From: Bifidobacteriaceae bacterium
Lineage (GTDB): Bacteria; Actinomycetota; Actinomycetes; Actinomycetales; WQXJ01
DNA: 60,961 bases
Assembly: GCA_031267825.1 (NCBI GenBank)
Contig: JAIRYJ010000032.1
Span: forward strand, 1 to 60,961
Reading direction: 5' to 3'
Each line of letters opens with the position of its first letter. The first letter of the stretch is position 1. Shown one piece after another: positions 17,280 to 26,048 of this stretch. The translations under genes were made by a program, and so were the position numbers. The notes beneath the pieces were generated by a model that did no database searches, was not told where the DNA came from, and saw only the letters and a program-made list of their open reading frames with translations.

Positions 17280-18202
17280 GGCTGCGGCGCTAGGACATGC
17301 AGCGCCCCAGGCACACATTGGCACTCTAAGGGCAAAGGCCCTACCCTTTCGCCATCGGTGTGGGCGTCAGGCGGCATTGGTCCCAGGTCAGGCCGGGGAC
17401 GTAAGACCACATTGCTGCCGCGCAGAATGGTCAGTGCCGGGTGGTGGACATGGGTGCCGCGATAAACCCGAGGGAAAACGCTCAACAGTGTGGCCGTACC
17501 GACCGGTCCGGCCAAGACAACATCTAGCATGCCGTCATCAAGTGACGCGTCCGGTGCGATGTGCATCCCGCCACCAATGTCAGAACCATTAGCCACCGCG
17601 ACCAGAGCCGCCGCCGATTGCCAGGCCAACTCGCCGTCAATATCAACCTCAAAACCGTAAGGGTGGTAACGCCCCAATTCCAACATCAATGCTCTGACGT
17701 AAACCGATTCACCTTTAGGCCACTTCAAAACGTTAGCTCGGGCGTTGACAGCGGCATCGAAACCGGCTGACAAAACACCCGCGAACCATTCCGACATTGA
17801 GTGTGTACCGTCAGTTACCCGCACCGCGTCAATCACTCGCGGACCGGCCTCTAAAGACTTCTCAATGGTGGCGACTGATTCTTCAAGATCGTGGCGTGGC
17901 AGTCGCAAAATGCGGGCGACATCATTGCCTGTGCCAAGCGGGATGATCCCTAACGGCAAAGTAGTTCCGGCCACAACGTTGACACCAAGATGTGTCATGC
18001 CGTCCCCGCCAGCCACAATCAGTGCGTCAACACCATCAACCACCGCTTGGCGGGCTGATTCGTGGGCTCCTTGCAAGTCTGGGGCTGACAGGTCAACAAC
18101 TTTGTGACCACGTTCTGTCAGAATCGCCGCCACCCTGGCGCCACGATTCTCAGCTTTGCCTTTACGGGCTGTTGGATTAACCACCACGCCCAGTGTCGCC
18201 AT
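17276..18202 (-). CDS. Diacylglycerol kinase family lipid kinase
   Basis: 308 aa from ATG 18202 (MATLGVVVNPTARKG); the frame is open upstream to 18397 but overlaps the membrane-protein gene. The DAGK catalytic domain is clear: NPTARKGKA near the N terminus, IVAGGDGMTHLGVNVV for nucleotide binding, and PLGIIPLGTGNDVARIL. The C-terminal half has the GGGMHIAPDASLDDGMLDVV segment typical of YegS/DgkB-like kinases. It phosphorylates diacylglycerol or a related lipid. The stop overlaps the helY GTG. Confidence 0.93.
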   Translation of the reverse strand: MATLGVVVNPTARKGKAENRGARVAAILTERGHKVVDLSAPDLQGAHESARQAVVDGVDALIVAGGDGMTHLGVNVVAGTTLPLGIIPLGTGNDVARILRLPRHDLEESVATIEKSLEAGPRVIDAVRVTDGTHSMSEWFAGVLSAGFDAAVNARANVLKWPKGESVYVRALMLELGRYHPYGFEVDIDGELAWQSAAALVAVANGSDIGGGMHIAPDASLDDGMLDVVLAGPVGTATLLSVFPRVYRGTHVHHPALTILRGSNVVLRPRPDLGPMPPDAHTDGERVGPLPLECQCVPGALHVLAPQP

Positions 18203-18203
18203 A

Positions 18204-18524
18204 TCAACCGTCCTTATATCCGGCCAGTACAGCCCAAGAATCGTAGGCGGCCTGGTGGCGTGCCTGGCGTAGAGCCCGCCGCCGCGCGATCCGGCCGCGG
18301 CGCCCGTCGCGCCGCTCCGCCAACTCTTCGGCCGTGGCCGACAACGCCACGGCCGGTAGGACTGATCCAGCAAAACCAGCGCCGCCCGGTAATTCATCTG
18401 CCATAACGGCGGCCGCTCCGAGAGCTTCCATCAAACCTTTGGCTTGGCGCCAAAGCCAGCGCAACAACAGGAAAGCAGCCGCCAACCAGGCAGCGATCAA
18501 TCCAGTCCAAAGCCAAAACCACAC
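18204..18524 (-). CDS. Small membrane protein, function unknown
   Basis: About 106 aa if it starts at GTG 18524, or 128 aa from TTG 18590. The GTG is favoured because TATGCT on the minus strand (18538-18533) ends 8 bases before it, the geometry of a leaderless transcript. The protein begins with a tryptophan-rich hydrophobic helix (WFWLWTGLIAAWLAAAFLLLR), then a soluble tail that is strongly basic and alanine-rich near the end (RRDGRRGRIARRRALRQ). The stop is one base before the lipid kinase start, so it is likely the first gene of a small operon with the kinase and helY. No function is recognised. Confidence 0.7.
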   Translation of the reverse strand: MWFWLWTGLIAAWLAAAFLLLRWLWRQAKGLMEALGAAAVMADELPGGAGFAGSVLPAVALSATAEELAERRDGRRGRIARRRALRQARHQAAYDSWAVLAGYKDG

Positions 18525-18613
18525 GTCGCAAAAGCATACCCAGCCATCAAGTCTGGCAATAGCCCATAATCGCTCAGGAGCGTCAGGCAATTGAGCCGTG
18601 CTGGGCCAGCCGG

Positions 18614-20509
18614 CTAGGAACTACCCAAGGCGGCCTGGGCCGCTAAACGGACATGCTGGCGCATCTCCGGCGGGGCCAACAACTCAACTGACCCGCCGCC
18701 CTCAAGTACCAGACGGGTAACCCACTCAGGATTATCGACCGCCACCTTGGCCTGAATGGCGCCATTCTTCAGCGCTAAAGGTGGAACAGCTGTCTCAAGG
18801 TCAAGCGCGCGGCGCCGCGCCCCCGGCCCGAACAGCAAATCAACCAGCAGATCACCCCGACCAGACCAACCCGAAGCCCGTGGCTGATAAGGATGGCGCT
18901 GAGCTGACTGGGTCAGGATTTCGACGTCTGTCAATCGGTCAACCCGGAAATAGCGTTCGGCTTCAGCACCTAAATCCCATGCCACCAGCAACCAATGATC
19001 AGGTGCGGCGAATAATCCGACCGGATCAACTAGGCGTTCCCCAAATTGGCCGCCCTGTTTGACATAGGTGAAGCGGACTCGGCGTTGCGACTCGATAGCT
19101 TGGCGCAGCGAACCAAGCGCTGGCGGCGCGGCCGGCAACTCGACATCGGCCTGATCGACTGGGCCAATCGCCGCCTCAAGTTTCTCGCAAGCGGTCTGTG
19201 CGGCCGACGCCTCCGGCAACCCTGCCATGGCTTTGAGCGCCCGTAAAGCGGCGACCAAAGCGATCGCTTCTACGCGTGAAAACTGGACTGGTTTACCTAA
19301 ACCTTGCGGGTCGGTCAAGGTGACCTCAGACCGGTCATCAGAGAACACGAAATCAACTAGTTCGCCGCCGGCCTCGCCCCGGCCAACCCTGGTCCAGAGC
19401 ATGTCCAAATCAGCCCTAATAGTGTCGCGGTCAACACCAAAAGCGCTGGCCAGCTCATCTAAAGTGACCCAGTCGCGATCATTTAGGTAAGAAATGATGG
19501 AGATTAAACGGACCGCCCGCTGGCGGTGGCGGACGCTGGTTCGCCTGACCCGCGAAACCCGCCGCACCGGATACGGTTTGACCGGCCGGGCGGCGCCCTG
19601 ATGGCTCCGTTCAACACCGATCCAACAGTCACGCACCGCTTGGCGCAAACCGTCAGGTGCTAGGACCTCGATCGCACCACCCCAGCCGGCCAGACGGAAC
19701 GGATCAGCCTCCGGCACCGACAGTTCACCGTCGGGTAGGGCCACCCCACCTTCCAAAACCAGCACCCGGGCAGCTTCAGGGGTGGCCCGCAAGCGGGCGG
19801 GTTCGCCTTGACCACGTTCCAAAGCGGCATAGAGATACTGTCTGGCTTGGCCGGCCGGCGGGTCAAAAGCGTCAGCCCGGCCGGTCAGTTTGATCTTGCC
19901 GTCCACCCGGTCGAGCCGGAAAACCCGCTTATCTTCGCGGTCCTTATCCCAGCCAGCGAAGTAGAAAGCACCGGCTCGTTTGGTCAGATGCCAGGGTTCA
20001 ACCCGGCGCCGTCCAAGACGCCCCGAATAGCCGGTCCGGTAATCGAACTCAACTACCCGGCGGTCAGCGATCCCAGCCAGAATCTCGGCCGCACCGGGAG
20101 CGGCCTGGTAGATCGTCAAATCAAGGCCCGGCGAGACATCTTCCTGGCCGCCGCCAAGCGGAGCTAACTTAGCTGACGCCGCCTCAGCCACTTCCCCAAC
20201 ATCCGAACCGGACCATTCACGCAAGGCTAAAGCGATGGCGGTGTGTTCGGCGGCGGTCAAGTCGAGCGGGGGCATGGCGTAGCCGCGGTCAACTATCCGG
20301 TAGCGTGAGTCTTCTTCAAGGATCTCAACTCCAAGCCAGCCGCGGACCTCGGCTTTCAGTTCTTCAAATACCGCGTCAGAACCGAGTTGGAGGTGTTCCT
20401 TGATCTGCTCTTTGGTTAAGCCGCGACGAGAATCAGACAGCAAGGCGATCAGATTAAGGGGGCGGGCGGTTTGAACTTCGAGGTCTGCGCCGGTCGGATC
20501 GGGATTCAC
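18614..20509 (-). CDS. pafBC: Fused PafB-PafC WYL-domain transcription regulator
   Basis: 631 aa with two tandem copies of the HTH-WYL layout. Copy 1: helix-turn-helix near residues 15-65 and a WYL domain with VEFDYRTGYSGR. Copy 2: HTH around residues 335-375 (ISYLNDRDWVTLDELASAFGVDRDTI) and WYL with VRFTYVKQGGQ. In mycobacteria the two are separate proteins (PafB, PafC) that activate the RecA-independent DNA damage response; in some actinobacteria such as Arthrobacter they are naturally fused. It starts at GTG 20509, 8 bases after a TATACG box, so it looks leaderless. It is divergent from the DUF3866 gene. Confidence 0.93.
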   Translation of the reverse strand: MNPDPTGADLEVQTARPLNLIALLSDSRRGLTKEQIKEHLQLGSDAVFEELKAEVRGWLGVEILEEDSRYRIVDRGYAMPPLDLTAAEHTAIALALREWSGSDVGEVAEAASAKLAPLGGGQEDVSPGLDLTIYQAAPGAAEILAGIADRRVVEFDYRTGYSGRLGRRRVEPWHLTKRAGAFYFAGWDKDREDKRVFRLDRVDGKIKLTGRADAFDPPAGQARQYLYAALERGQGEPARLRATPEAARVLVLEGGVALPDGELSVPEADPFRLAGWGGAIEVLAPDGLRQAVRDCWIGVERSHQGAARPVKPYPVRRVSRVRRTSVRHRQRAVRLISIISYLNDRDWVTLDELASAFGVDRDTIRADLDMLWTRVGRGEAGGELVDFVFSDDRSEVTLTDPQGLGKPVQFSRVEAIALVAALRALKAMAGLPEASAAQTACEKLEAAIGPVDQADVELPAAPPALGSLRQAIESQRRVRFTYVKQGGQFGERLVDPVGLFAAPDHWLLVAWDLGAEAERYFRVDRLTDVEILTQSAQRHPYQPRASGWSGRGDLLVDLLFGPGARRRALDLETAVPPLALKNGAIQAKVAVDNPEWVTRLVLEGGGSVELLAPPEMRQHVRLAAQAALGSS

Positions 20510-20517
20510 AGGACCAA

Positions 20518-20525
20518 CGTATAAC
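20518..20525. promoter_or_regulatory. Overlapping divergent -10 boxes for pafBC and DUF3866 gene
   Basis: CGTATAAC carries TATAAC on the plus strand (20520-20525) and TATACG on the minus strand (20523-20518), sharing the TATA core. They end 9 and 8 bases from GTG 20535 and GTG 20509 respectively, so both genes would be leaderless and mutually exclusive at this site. Confidence 0.55.
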
Positions 20526-20534
20526 GTGACAGAC

Positions 20535-21767
20535 GTGGACGGGTCGATTGAGTGGGCGCAAGCCGTGGTTGAGTTTGTTGTAAATGAACGTCCTGGCGTG
20601 CGGATCTTGGACTGCCGTCTGGTTGGTGGCCGGTCGGTGCGGGCGTTGGCTTACACCGAGTTGTTTGGACGTTTGGCGCCCGGCCAGTCAGTTTGGCTCA
20701 ACTTGCGGGCGCTTGACCTTGGGCTGGGCACCGGTGGGGTGGCTTTTGTGGCCGCTCCGGGCGTGGTGGCCGGCGGCACGGCGGAAATCGACCCGGCGGC
20801 ATCGGGCGAAAAACTGGGCGGCGTGGTGGCCGGCGGTACGGCCGAAAACGACCCGGCGGCATCGGGCGAGAAACTGGTCGGCGTGGTAGCGGCGAACCGA
20901 CCCGCCGAGGACTCCGGCTACCTGGTCAAAGCGCGCTACACGCCTCTCCAAGTGGTGACACGCGGGGTTGATTCGCCGAGGTCGCCGCATCACGGCGTGC
21001 TGGCCAGGGCTGAGTCGCTTGACGGGTTGCCGGTTGTGGTGGCTGACCTGCATTCGTCGTTACCAGCGATTTGTGCCGCGATTTTGTACGATGCCGCCCG
21101 CGCCAGTCAGTCACCCCGTTTGGTTTACGTTATGACAGACGGTGCTGCCCTACCGATCGCTTATTCGCGAACAGTGGCCCGCCTGAAGCGGGATGGTAGC
21201 TTGATGGCAACCATAACCGCTGGTCAAGCCTATGGTGGAGACTACGAGGCGGTTTCGCTGCATTCGGCTTTGCTGGCCGCCAAACATGTCGCCCAAGCTG
21301 ATGTGGTGATTTGTATTCAAGGTCCAGGCAACCTTGGGAGCGACACCACCTGGGGCTTTTCTGGTGTGGCGGTTGGCGAGGCGGTCAACGCGGCGGCCAT
21401 TTTGGGTGGGCGGCCAGTTGGCTGTTTGCGTGTCTCTGGGGCTGACTGGCGGGAACGTCACCGTGGCCTGTCACATCATTCGGTGACAGCCTACGGGCGG
21501 GTGGCTTTGCGGCCAGCCGAGTTGGCGGTGCCGCGGCTAACAGGCGAATTGGCCAGCGTGGGTGTGGCGGTTGAGGCAGCGGCCAGGCCGTTGGCCGAAC
21601 GGCACCGGCTGGTAAGTGTTGAGGTCGGCGATCTGGCGCCAATATTGGCCGCCACAGCCGGGTTGAACACTATGGGCCGGGATTACGGGGCTGATCCGGC
21701 GGCCTTCTTGGCGGCCGCCGCGGCCGGCCGACTGGCCTGGCGAATGGTTAGTGAACAATCGGGCTGA
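20535..21767 (+). CDS. DUF3866 family protein
   Basis: About 410 aa; the start is GTG 20535 if leaderless, or GTG 20526 in the same frame. Conserved segments of this actinobacterial family are evident: VRALAYTELFGRLAPGQSVWLN, LVKARYTPLQVV, VVVADLHSSLPAICAAI, YVMTDGAALPIAYS, CIQGPGNLGSDT.WGFSG-like residues, and RERHRGLSHHSVTAYGR. The biochemical role is unknown. A 60-bp tandem duplication (20760-20819 and 20820-20879) encodes two copies of a 20-residue segment GVVAGGTAE[I/N]DPAASGEKL plus the start of a third. It is absent from what I recall of the family core, so it is probably a recent slippage insertion in a loop. Confidence 0.88.
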   Translation: MDGSIEWAQAVVEFVVNERPGVRILDCRLVGGRSVRALAYTELFGRLAPGQSVWLNLRALDLGLGTGGVAFVAAPGVVAGGTAEIDPAASGEKLGGVVAGGTAENDPAASGEKLVGVVAANRPAEDSGYLVKARYTPLQVVTRGVDSPRSPHHGVLARAESLDGLPVVVADLHSSLPAICAAILYDAARASQSPRLVYVMTDGAALPIAYSRTVARLKRDGSLMATITAGQAYGGDYEAVSLHSALLAAKHVAQADVVICIQGPGNLGSDTTWGFSGVAVGEAVNAAAILGGRPVGCLRVSGADWRERHRGLSHHSVTAYGRVALRPAELAVPRLTGELASVGVAVEAAARPLAERHRLVSVEVGDLAPILAATAGLNTMGRDYGADPAAFLAAAAAGRLAWRMVSEQSG

Positions 21768-21864
21768 CCCTGAGATGTGACCCACGTCCCGAACCGAGGC
21801 CGGGCGTTGGCGTTGGTGGGCTCGTTGGGCAGGTTATGGCGCTACCGCGTCGGCGGATGGCAAC

Positions 21865-23487
21865 TCAGTTCGGAGCCGGTGTGGCGGGTTCACGCGGCAG
21901 GGCTCTGAAGATGCCGCGGTCGCCCGCTATTAGGCCGACCGCCGCCAGACCGGCCACGACGCCGAAGGCGGTCAAACCGGACAGGCTCGCGCCAGTCAAT
22001 GAATCACCCGACGCGGCCAGGACGGCGTCGCCACTGACCCGGCCGAGGGCCGCCCCAGCCGCCGCGATCGTCAAGCAGACCGCTGCGGTGCGTCCCAACC
22101 CGGACAGAGCCGCGCCGCCAAGGGCGCGGTTGACCTGCCATAGTAATCCCAACCCGGCGACTGTCATGCCGACGGCCGTTCCGGCCGCCAAAGCCAGCAC
22201 AGTACTGGCTGCCCCACCCCGCCAGGCCAAGGCCAGGCCAGCGCCGCAACCAGCCGCGATCAGCCAGCCCGCCGCGATCACCGCAGCGGCCGGGCGTGAA
22301 CGGTCAACCGCGAACAAGACACGCTGCAGGTGGGCCATCAGACCGAATCCGACAAGCCCAGGAGCGAAAGCCACCACCGCACCATCCAAACCGGAGACAT
22401 CACCAGAATGGTCAATCAGGTTGAACAGCACTTGGATGGCCGGTGCGGCGGCGATCAAGAGGGCCGCCCCGATAGCTGAGACAGCCAACACAAGGCGGGT
22501 TGTGCCGGCCACCCCAGCCTCCAGTTCGGATGGTTTGCCCGACGCCGCCCACTGGGCGATGTTCGGGAAAGCCGAGACAGCCAAAGGCACCGCCAGAACG
22601 GCGTAAGGCAGCAGGTAAACCGCCTGAGCGTAGTTGAAAGTCGGTAGTGCCCCAGGGCCGCCGACCAAACCAGCTAAGGTCACAGCCGTCAGCACAGCGG
22701 CTTGCTGAGCTAGCAGCGCACCCACCCCGGAGCCGGCCAAAGAAGCCGCCCGGCGGCGCTGGTCTGGTTCAAATCGGTAAGTCCAATGCCACCGGATTCC
22801 GAGGCGTCTGACCGGTATGAGCAGAGGCAAGGTGAGCGCCGCCACGCCGGCTGTTGTACCCCAGCCGAGGAGTTGAATGGCGCTGTGGCTCAGTTCGGCT
22901 GGATAGTCCTGACGTCCGTCAGCCACCAACCAGAACGCCAAATAGACGCCGATCACTGTCAGCGAGGACAGCAGCGGAGCGAAAGCCGGCCAAAACAGCC
23001 GTTTGGCGGCTTGCAGCACGCCACTGGCGACCAAGCCAACTCCGTAAAGCGGCACTTGAAGAGCGAACAAACGGATCAACTGGGCGGCTAAATCGGTTGA
23101 GCCGGGCCGGGCTTGCTCAACCGCTCCGTCGAGCAGTGCCCGGGCCAGCGGTTCGGCCGCCAGGGCTAGAACCGCGCCAAGTGGTATCAGGACTGTCAGC
23201 GCCCAAGTCATCAGAGCTGAGGCTGTACGGGAGGCGGCCGCTAAGCGGCCGGCGCCGAGTGGAGCGGCCAACAGCGGCACAGCTATGGCGGCCAAGGCAC
23301 CGCCGGCCACCACCTCAAAAAGGATGTTCGGTAAAGAGTTAGCGGCCGTGTAGGCCGAGCCAGTCGCATTTGAGCCGATGGCGGCTGAAAAGACACCCCA
23401 GCGGCCGAAGCCAGCCAAACGGGACAGAATTGTGATGCCACCGAATACAGCGGCGCCGCCGGCCAGCCCGGCCGCGGCCCGGTTCAC
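21865..23487 (-). CDS. murJ: MurJ/MviN-like lipid II flippase
   Basis: 540 aa polytopic membrane protein of the MOP superfamily, with about 14 hydrophobic segments. The opening GGITILSRLAGFGRWGVFSAAIGSN, then ANSLPNILFEVVAGGALAAIAVPLL, is the MurJ signature. It would flip lipid II for peptidoglycan synthesis. Its GTG start overlaps the stop of the upstream MraY-like gene (GTGA). No kinase-like C-terminal domain (as in mycobacterial MviN) is present. Confidence 0.92.
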   Translation of the reverse strand: MNRAAAGLAGGAAVFGGITILSRLAGFGRWGVFSAAIGSNATGSAYTAANSLPNILFEVVAGGALAAIAVPLLAAPLGAGRLAAASRTASALMTWALTVLIPLGAVLALAAEPLARALLDGAVEQARPGSTDLAAQLIRLFALQVPLYGVGLVASGVLQAAKRLFWPAFAPLLSSLTVIGVYLAFWLVADGRQDYPAELSHSAIQLLGWGTTAGVAALTLPLLIPVRRLGIRWHWTYRFEPDQRRRAASLAGSGVGALLAQQAAVLTAVTLAGLVGGPGALPTFNYAQAVYLLPYAVLAVPLAVSAFPNIAQWAASGKPSELEAGVAGTTRLVLAVSAIGAALLIAAAPAIQVLFNLIDHSGDVSGLDGAVVAFAPGLVGFGLMAHLQRVLFAVDRSRPAAAVIAAGWLIAAGCGAGLALAWRGGAASTVLALAAGTAVGMTVAGLGLLWQVNRALGGAALSGLGRTAAVCLTIAAAGAALGRVSGDAVLAASGDSLTGASLSGLTAFGVVAGLAAVGLIAGDRGIFRALPREPATPAPN

Positions 23488-24494
23488 TCCGTCCTGCCCA
23501 ACCGGTCCAGGCCGTCAAGCACCGGGTTAGCGGCTATGATGCGCGAAAACGAGACTTTCTCAGAGACCAGAATCAGTCCTGAGACGATTGCGGCCGCCAG
23601 GCCACGGCGCGCCGGAGACAAGCCGCGGACAGCCGCGATACCAAGGCAAGCACCCAAGGCGTTGGCTCCGGAATCACCCAGCATGGTTTGTTCGGCTAGA
23701 TCGGTTGGCGCGGCGGCGGCCGCCGCACCGAGCAGACCGGCCGCCAACTGACTACCTGGCCAATCATGGGCGGCCAGGTAAACGGCCGGCAGACAAGCCG
23801 CTTTCAGGGCCCGGCCGGGACGCAAGTCAAGCAAGTTAACCAGGTTGGCGCTGCCAGCTATCAGGACCGCGTCCGCCAGGCTCTGCCCCAGGCGGCGCCA
23901 ACGCCGACCACCGCCGATCCGGCCTGGACCGGCCTGGACGCTGTCGGCCAGACTGCCCGGGCCTGGCCGCACGGCCGGGCCGAACTGTTCCAACGCCGCC
24001 ACCACGATGGCGGCTGCGCCGATCACTATCACTTTGACCAGACCAGTTGTGACCTGACCGTGAGTCAAAGCGGACAAATGACCCTTCAGACCGCGAGCGC
24101 GTGAACCGTCTGACAGATCATCAGCCAACCCAGCGGCGCAAGCCAGCCCAATTGCAACAGCCGGCCCATAGTGGCGGGCAGAACTGATCCGGCGGGCCGG
24201 TCCCGGCCGACCCAAGCGCGCCGCCACGTCTGAATTGGGTCTTTGATTCAAAGCGGCGGCCAGCAGGCCGGTCGCCAAGGCCAGCCCGCCACGGATGTCA
24301 GCTAACCGGCCACGATAGTTCGGGCGGCGCCAAGGTTCAGCTTGTTGATCTAGCTTGGCTAAGGCTTGGCGTTTGGCGCTGGACAGACGCTGCGGCAGGG
24401 GCCCTGACCAGCTAGGGGTGATCTGGCTTTGGGCTGCCCGGGTGGCGCTGGCCGCCAGCAGAGCCGTCGGCCAGCGCCGTGCCGTTTTGGTCAT
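23484..24494 (-). CDS. MraY/WecA-like phosphoglycosyltransferase homologue
   Basis: 336 aa, hydrophobic, divergent member of the polyprenyl-phosphate sugar-phosphate transferase (GT4) family. Three expected acidic sites can be matched: GLADDLSDG (Asp-Asp pair), NLVNLLDLRPG (for the MraY NxxDGxDG region) and MLGDSGANALGACLG (for GDxGSxxLG); RGLKGHLSAL is also MraY-like. The N-terminal 70 residues are basic and not membrane-like. It lies between mctB/steB and murJ, so a role in cell-envelope lipid intermediates is likely. The substrate is unknown, and loss of the second Asp in the middle motif may change or abolish activity. Confidence 0.7.
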   Translation of the reverse strand: MTKTARRWPTALLAASATRAAQSQITPSWSGPLPQRLSSAKRQALAKLDQQAEPWRRPNYRGRLADIRGGLALATGLLAAALNQRPNSDVAARLGRPGPARRISSARHYGPAVAIGLACAAGLADDLSDGSRARGLKGHLSALTHGQVTTGLVKVIVIGAAAIVVAALEQFGPAVRPGPGSLADSVQAGPGRIGGGRRWRRLGQSLADAVLIAGSANLVNLLDLRPGRALKAACLPAVYLAAHDWPGSQLAAGLLGAAAAAAPTDLAEQTMLGDSGANALGACLGIAAVRGLSPARRGLAAAIVSGLILVSEKVSFSRIIAANPVLDGLDRLGRTE

Positions 24495-24498
24495 GGCG

Positions 24499-26043
24499 TC
24501 AGCTCCGTCCAGCCGAACCGTTGCGCCAACCTATGGCGTTAACAAGTCGAAAGGCGGTGTTTGGTGGCCGTTCAATAGGATCCTGCGGCGACCAACTAGA
24601 CGCGTCAAAGGCGGAGCCTTCCCCTGCGGAAAGGCAGAGGTGGAGGGCTGGGGGACGGCCTAGGTGGGTGTTGGATAGCACCCAGCTAGGCCCAACTTGA
24701 CGCGGTGTGAGTGAAGCTCTGACCAGCGGAGACGTGACGATAAGGGGCTGAGGGAGCGCCGCGGAGACTGTTGTCCGACAGTCTCCACGGCGGTTGGTGT
24801 AGGACAGGCTGGCGGGTTCGGCTTGGTTGGTGGCCTGACCAGATGGCGGTGTGACATCTTCAACGGTTGGCTCAACTGGAGCTGGTAGGCGTGGCGGCCA
24901 AGGCCCATCACCATTGTCAAGGCCGTAAGCACCGTGCAAGCCATGCAATTCAGCGGCGGCCGCCCAAAGGGTCGCGATGGCTTCGCCTTGGGGTGCGGGA
25001 ACTACCACCGTGGAGATGGCCCGGCTCAGCGTCGAACTGTCAGCTACCCGGTTTATTAGGTCTGTTGGAGCCTGGTTGGGTCCTGTGATGACAGTTGGCA
25101 GGTTCAGTTCGAGTAGTGCCGAAACAATGCCGACAGTGGCCTCTTGGCGTGGGGCTGTTAGATCGTCCGGTGCGATGGCAGCGATCTCACTGGCGAACGG
25201 ACCGGTCATGACGATCACCACATCGGCCGGTTGTCCGGCCGATCCGGCCACCAACCCGGAGTCGGAGAAAGCTTGCCAGAGTTGGTCCGCGATTGGGTTA
25301 GCCGCGGAACCGTCACCGTTAGTACCATCGCCGACCTCGCCGCTATCACCACTGCCGTTGCCTGTCTCGCCACCATTACCAGCGCCATCACCAGCGCCAT
25401 CACCAGCGCTACCGCCGCTGCCACCTGGTTGACCGTCCCCATCAGTCGGGTCGGCCGCCCGGCTGGGATCAGCACCAGGCGGCTGGCTGGCGTTCGGCCC
25501 ACCGGTTGAGCCATCGCCATTCGAATCACCATCAGCGGCCAGATCGCCAGCCAGAATCCAAGCCAGACCTTGAGCGATCATCGCCCGGTCACCCAAGTCC
25601 TCACCCAAGCTCCGGCCGAGTATGCCGCCAAGCTGGCTGGCCAACTGATGGCGGGGTTCATCAGGCCCATTCAGCAGTCCGTCCTCAAGATGAATGGTGG
25701 CCGCCAAATTAGCGCCAGCGACGGTAACAGCCGACATCAAAGCCTCAATCCGGTCATCCAAAGCCGAACCGGCGCTGAGCAGCCCAACACTACGACCAGT
25801 CAGCAGGCCATCAAGAGCCGTCAGGCGCAACTCACCGAAACCCGCATCGGCCAAGGCTTCACGCGCTGCGGCTGATTCAAGCTCAAGGCGCAAAGCGTCC
25901 TTATCATCCCGCAGTGAACTAACCTGATCCGCCAGGCTTGACCCGACAGGTTCCTTGATTGGCCCAGCACCCAAAACAATGCCGATCGCTAAAGCGATAA
26001 AGACGGCCACCAAAGAAACCAGGTGGTAACGGAAATTGATCAT
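24499..26043 (-). CDS. MctB/SteB family envelope protein (copper transporter-like)
   Basis: 514 aa from ATG 26043 (MINFRYHLVSLVAVFIALAIGIVLGAG), a signal-anchor helix followed by a coiled coil (DQVSSLRDDKDALRLELESAA). This matches mycobacterial MctB (Rv1698) and corynebacterial SteB. SteB works with SteA in cytokinesis-related peptidoglycan hydrolase activation. A long Gly/Asp/Asn/Ser-rich linker (roughly residues 190-265) interrupts the domain. The C-terminal region of about 100 residues (from PPSGQATNQ) is not recognised. The gene starts 6 bases after the steA stop. Confidence 0.85.
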   Translation of the reverse strand: MINFRYHLVSLVAVFIALAIGIVLGAGPIKEPVGSSLADQVSSLRDDKDALRLELESAAAREALADAGFGELRLTALDGLLTGRSVGLLSAGSALDDRIEALMSAVTVAGANLAATIHLEDGLLNGPDEPRHQLASQLGGILGRSLGEDLGDRAMIAQGLAWILAGDLAADGDSNGDGSTGGPNASQPPGADPSRAADPTDGDGQPGGSGGSAGDGAGDGAGNGGETGNGSGDSGEVGDGTNGDGSAANPIADQLWQAFSDSGLVAGSAGQPADVVIVMTGPFASEIAAIAPDDLTAPRQEATVGIVSALLELNLPTVITGPNQAPTDLINRVADSSTLSRAISTVVVPAPQGEAIATLWAAAAELHGLHGAYGLDNGDGPWPPRLPAPVEPTVEDVTPPSGQATNQAEPASLSYTNRRGDCRTTVSAALPQPLIVTSPLVRASLTPRQVGPSWVLSNTHLGRPPALHLCLSAGEGSAFDASSWSPQDPIERPPNTAFRLVNAIGWRNGSAGRS

Positions 26044-26048
26044 CAGTC

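Noticed and set aside
21836..22606. 256-codon plus-strand frame opposite murJ
   Set aside because: Composition is Ala/Pro/Thr-rich antisense of a hydrophobic protein; no motif.
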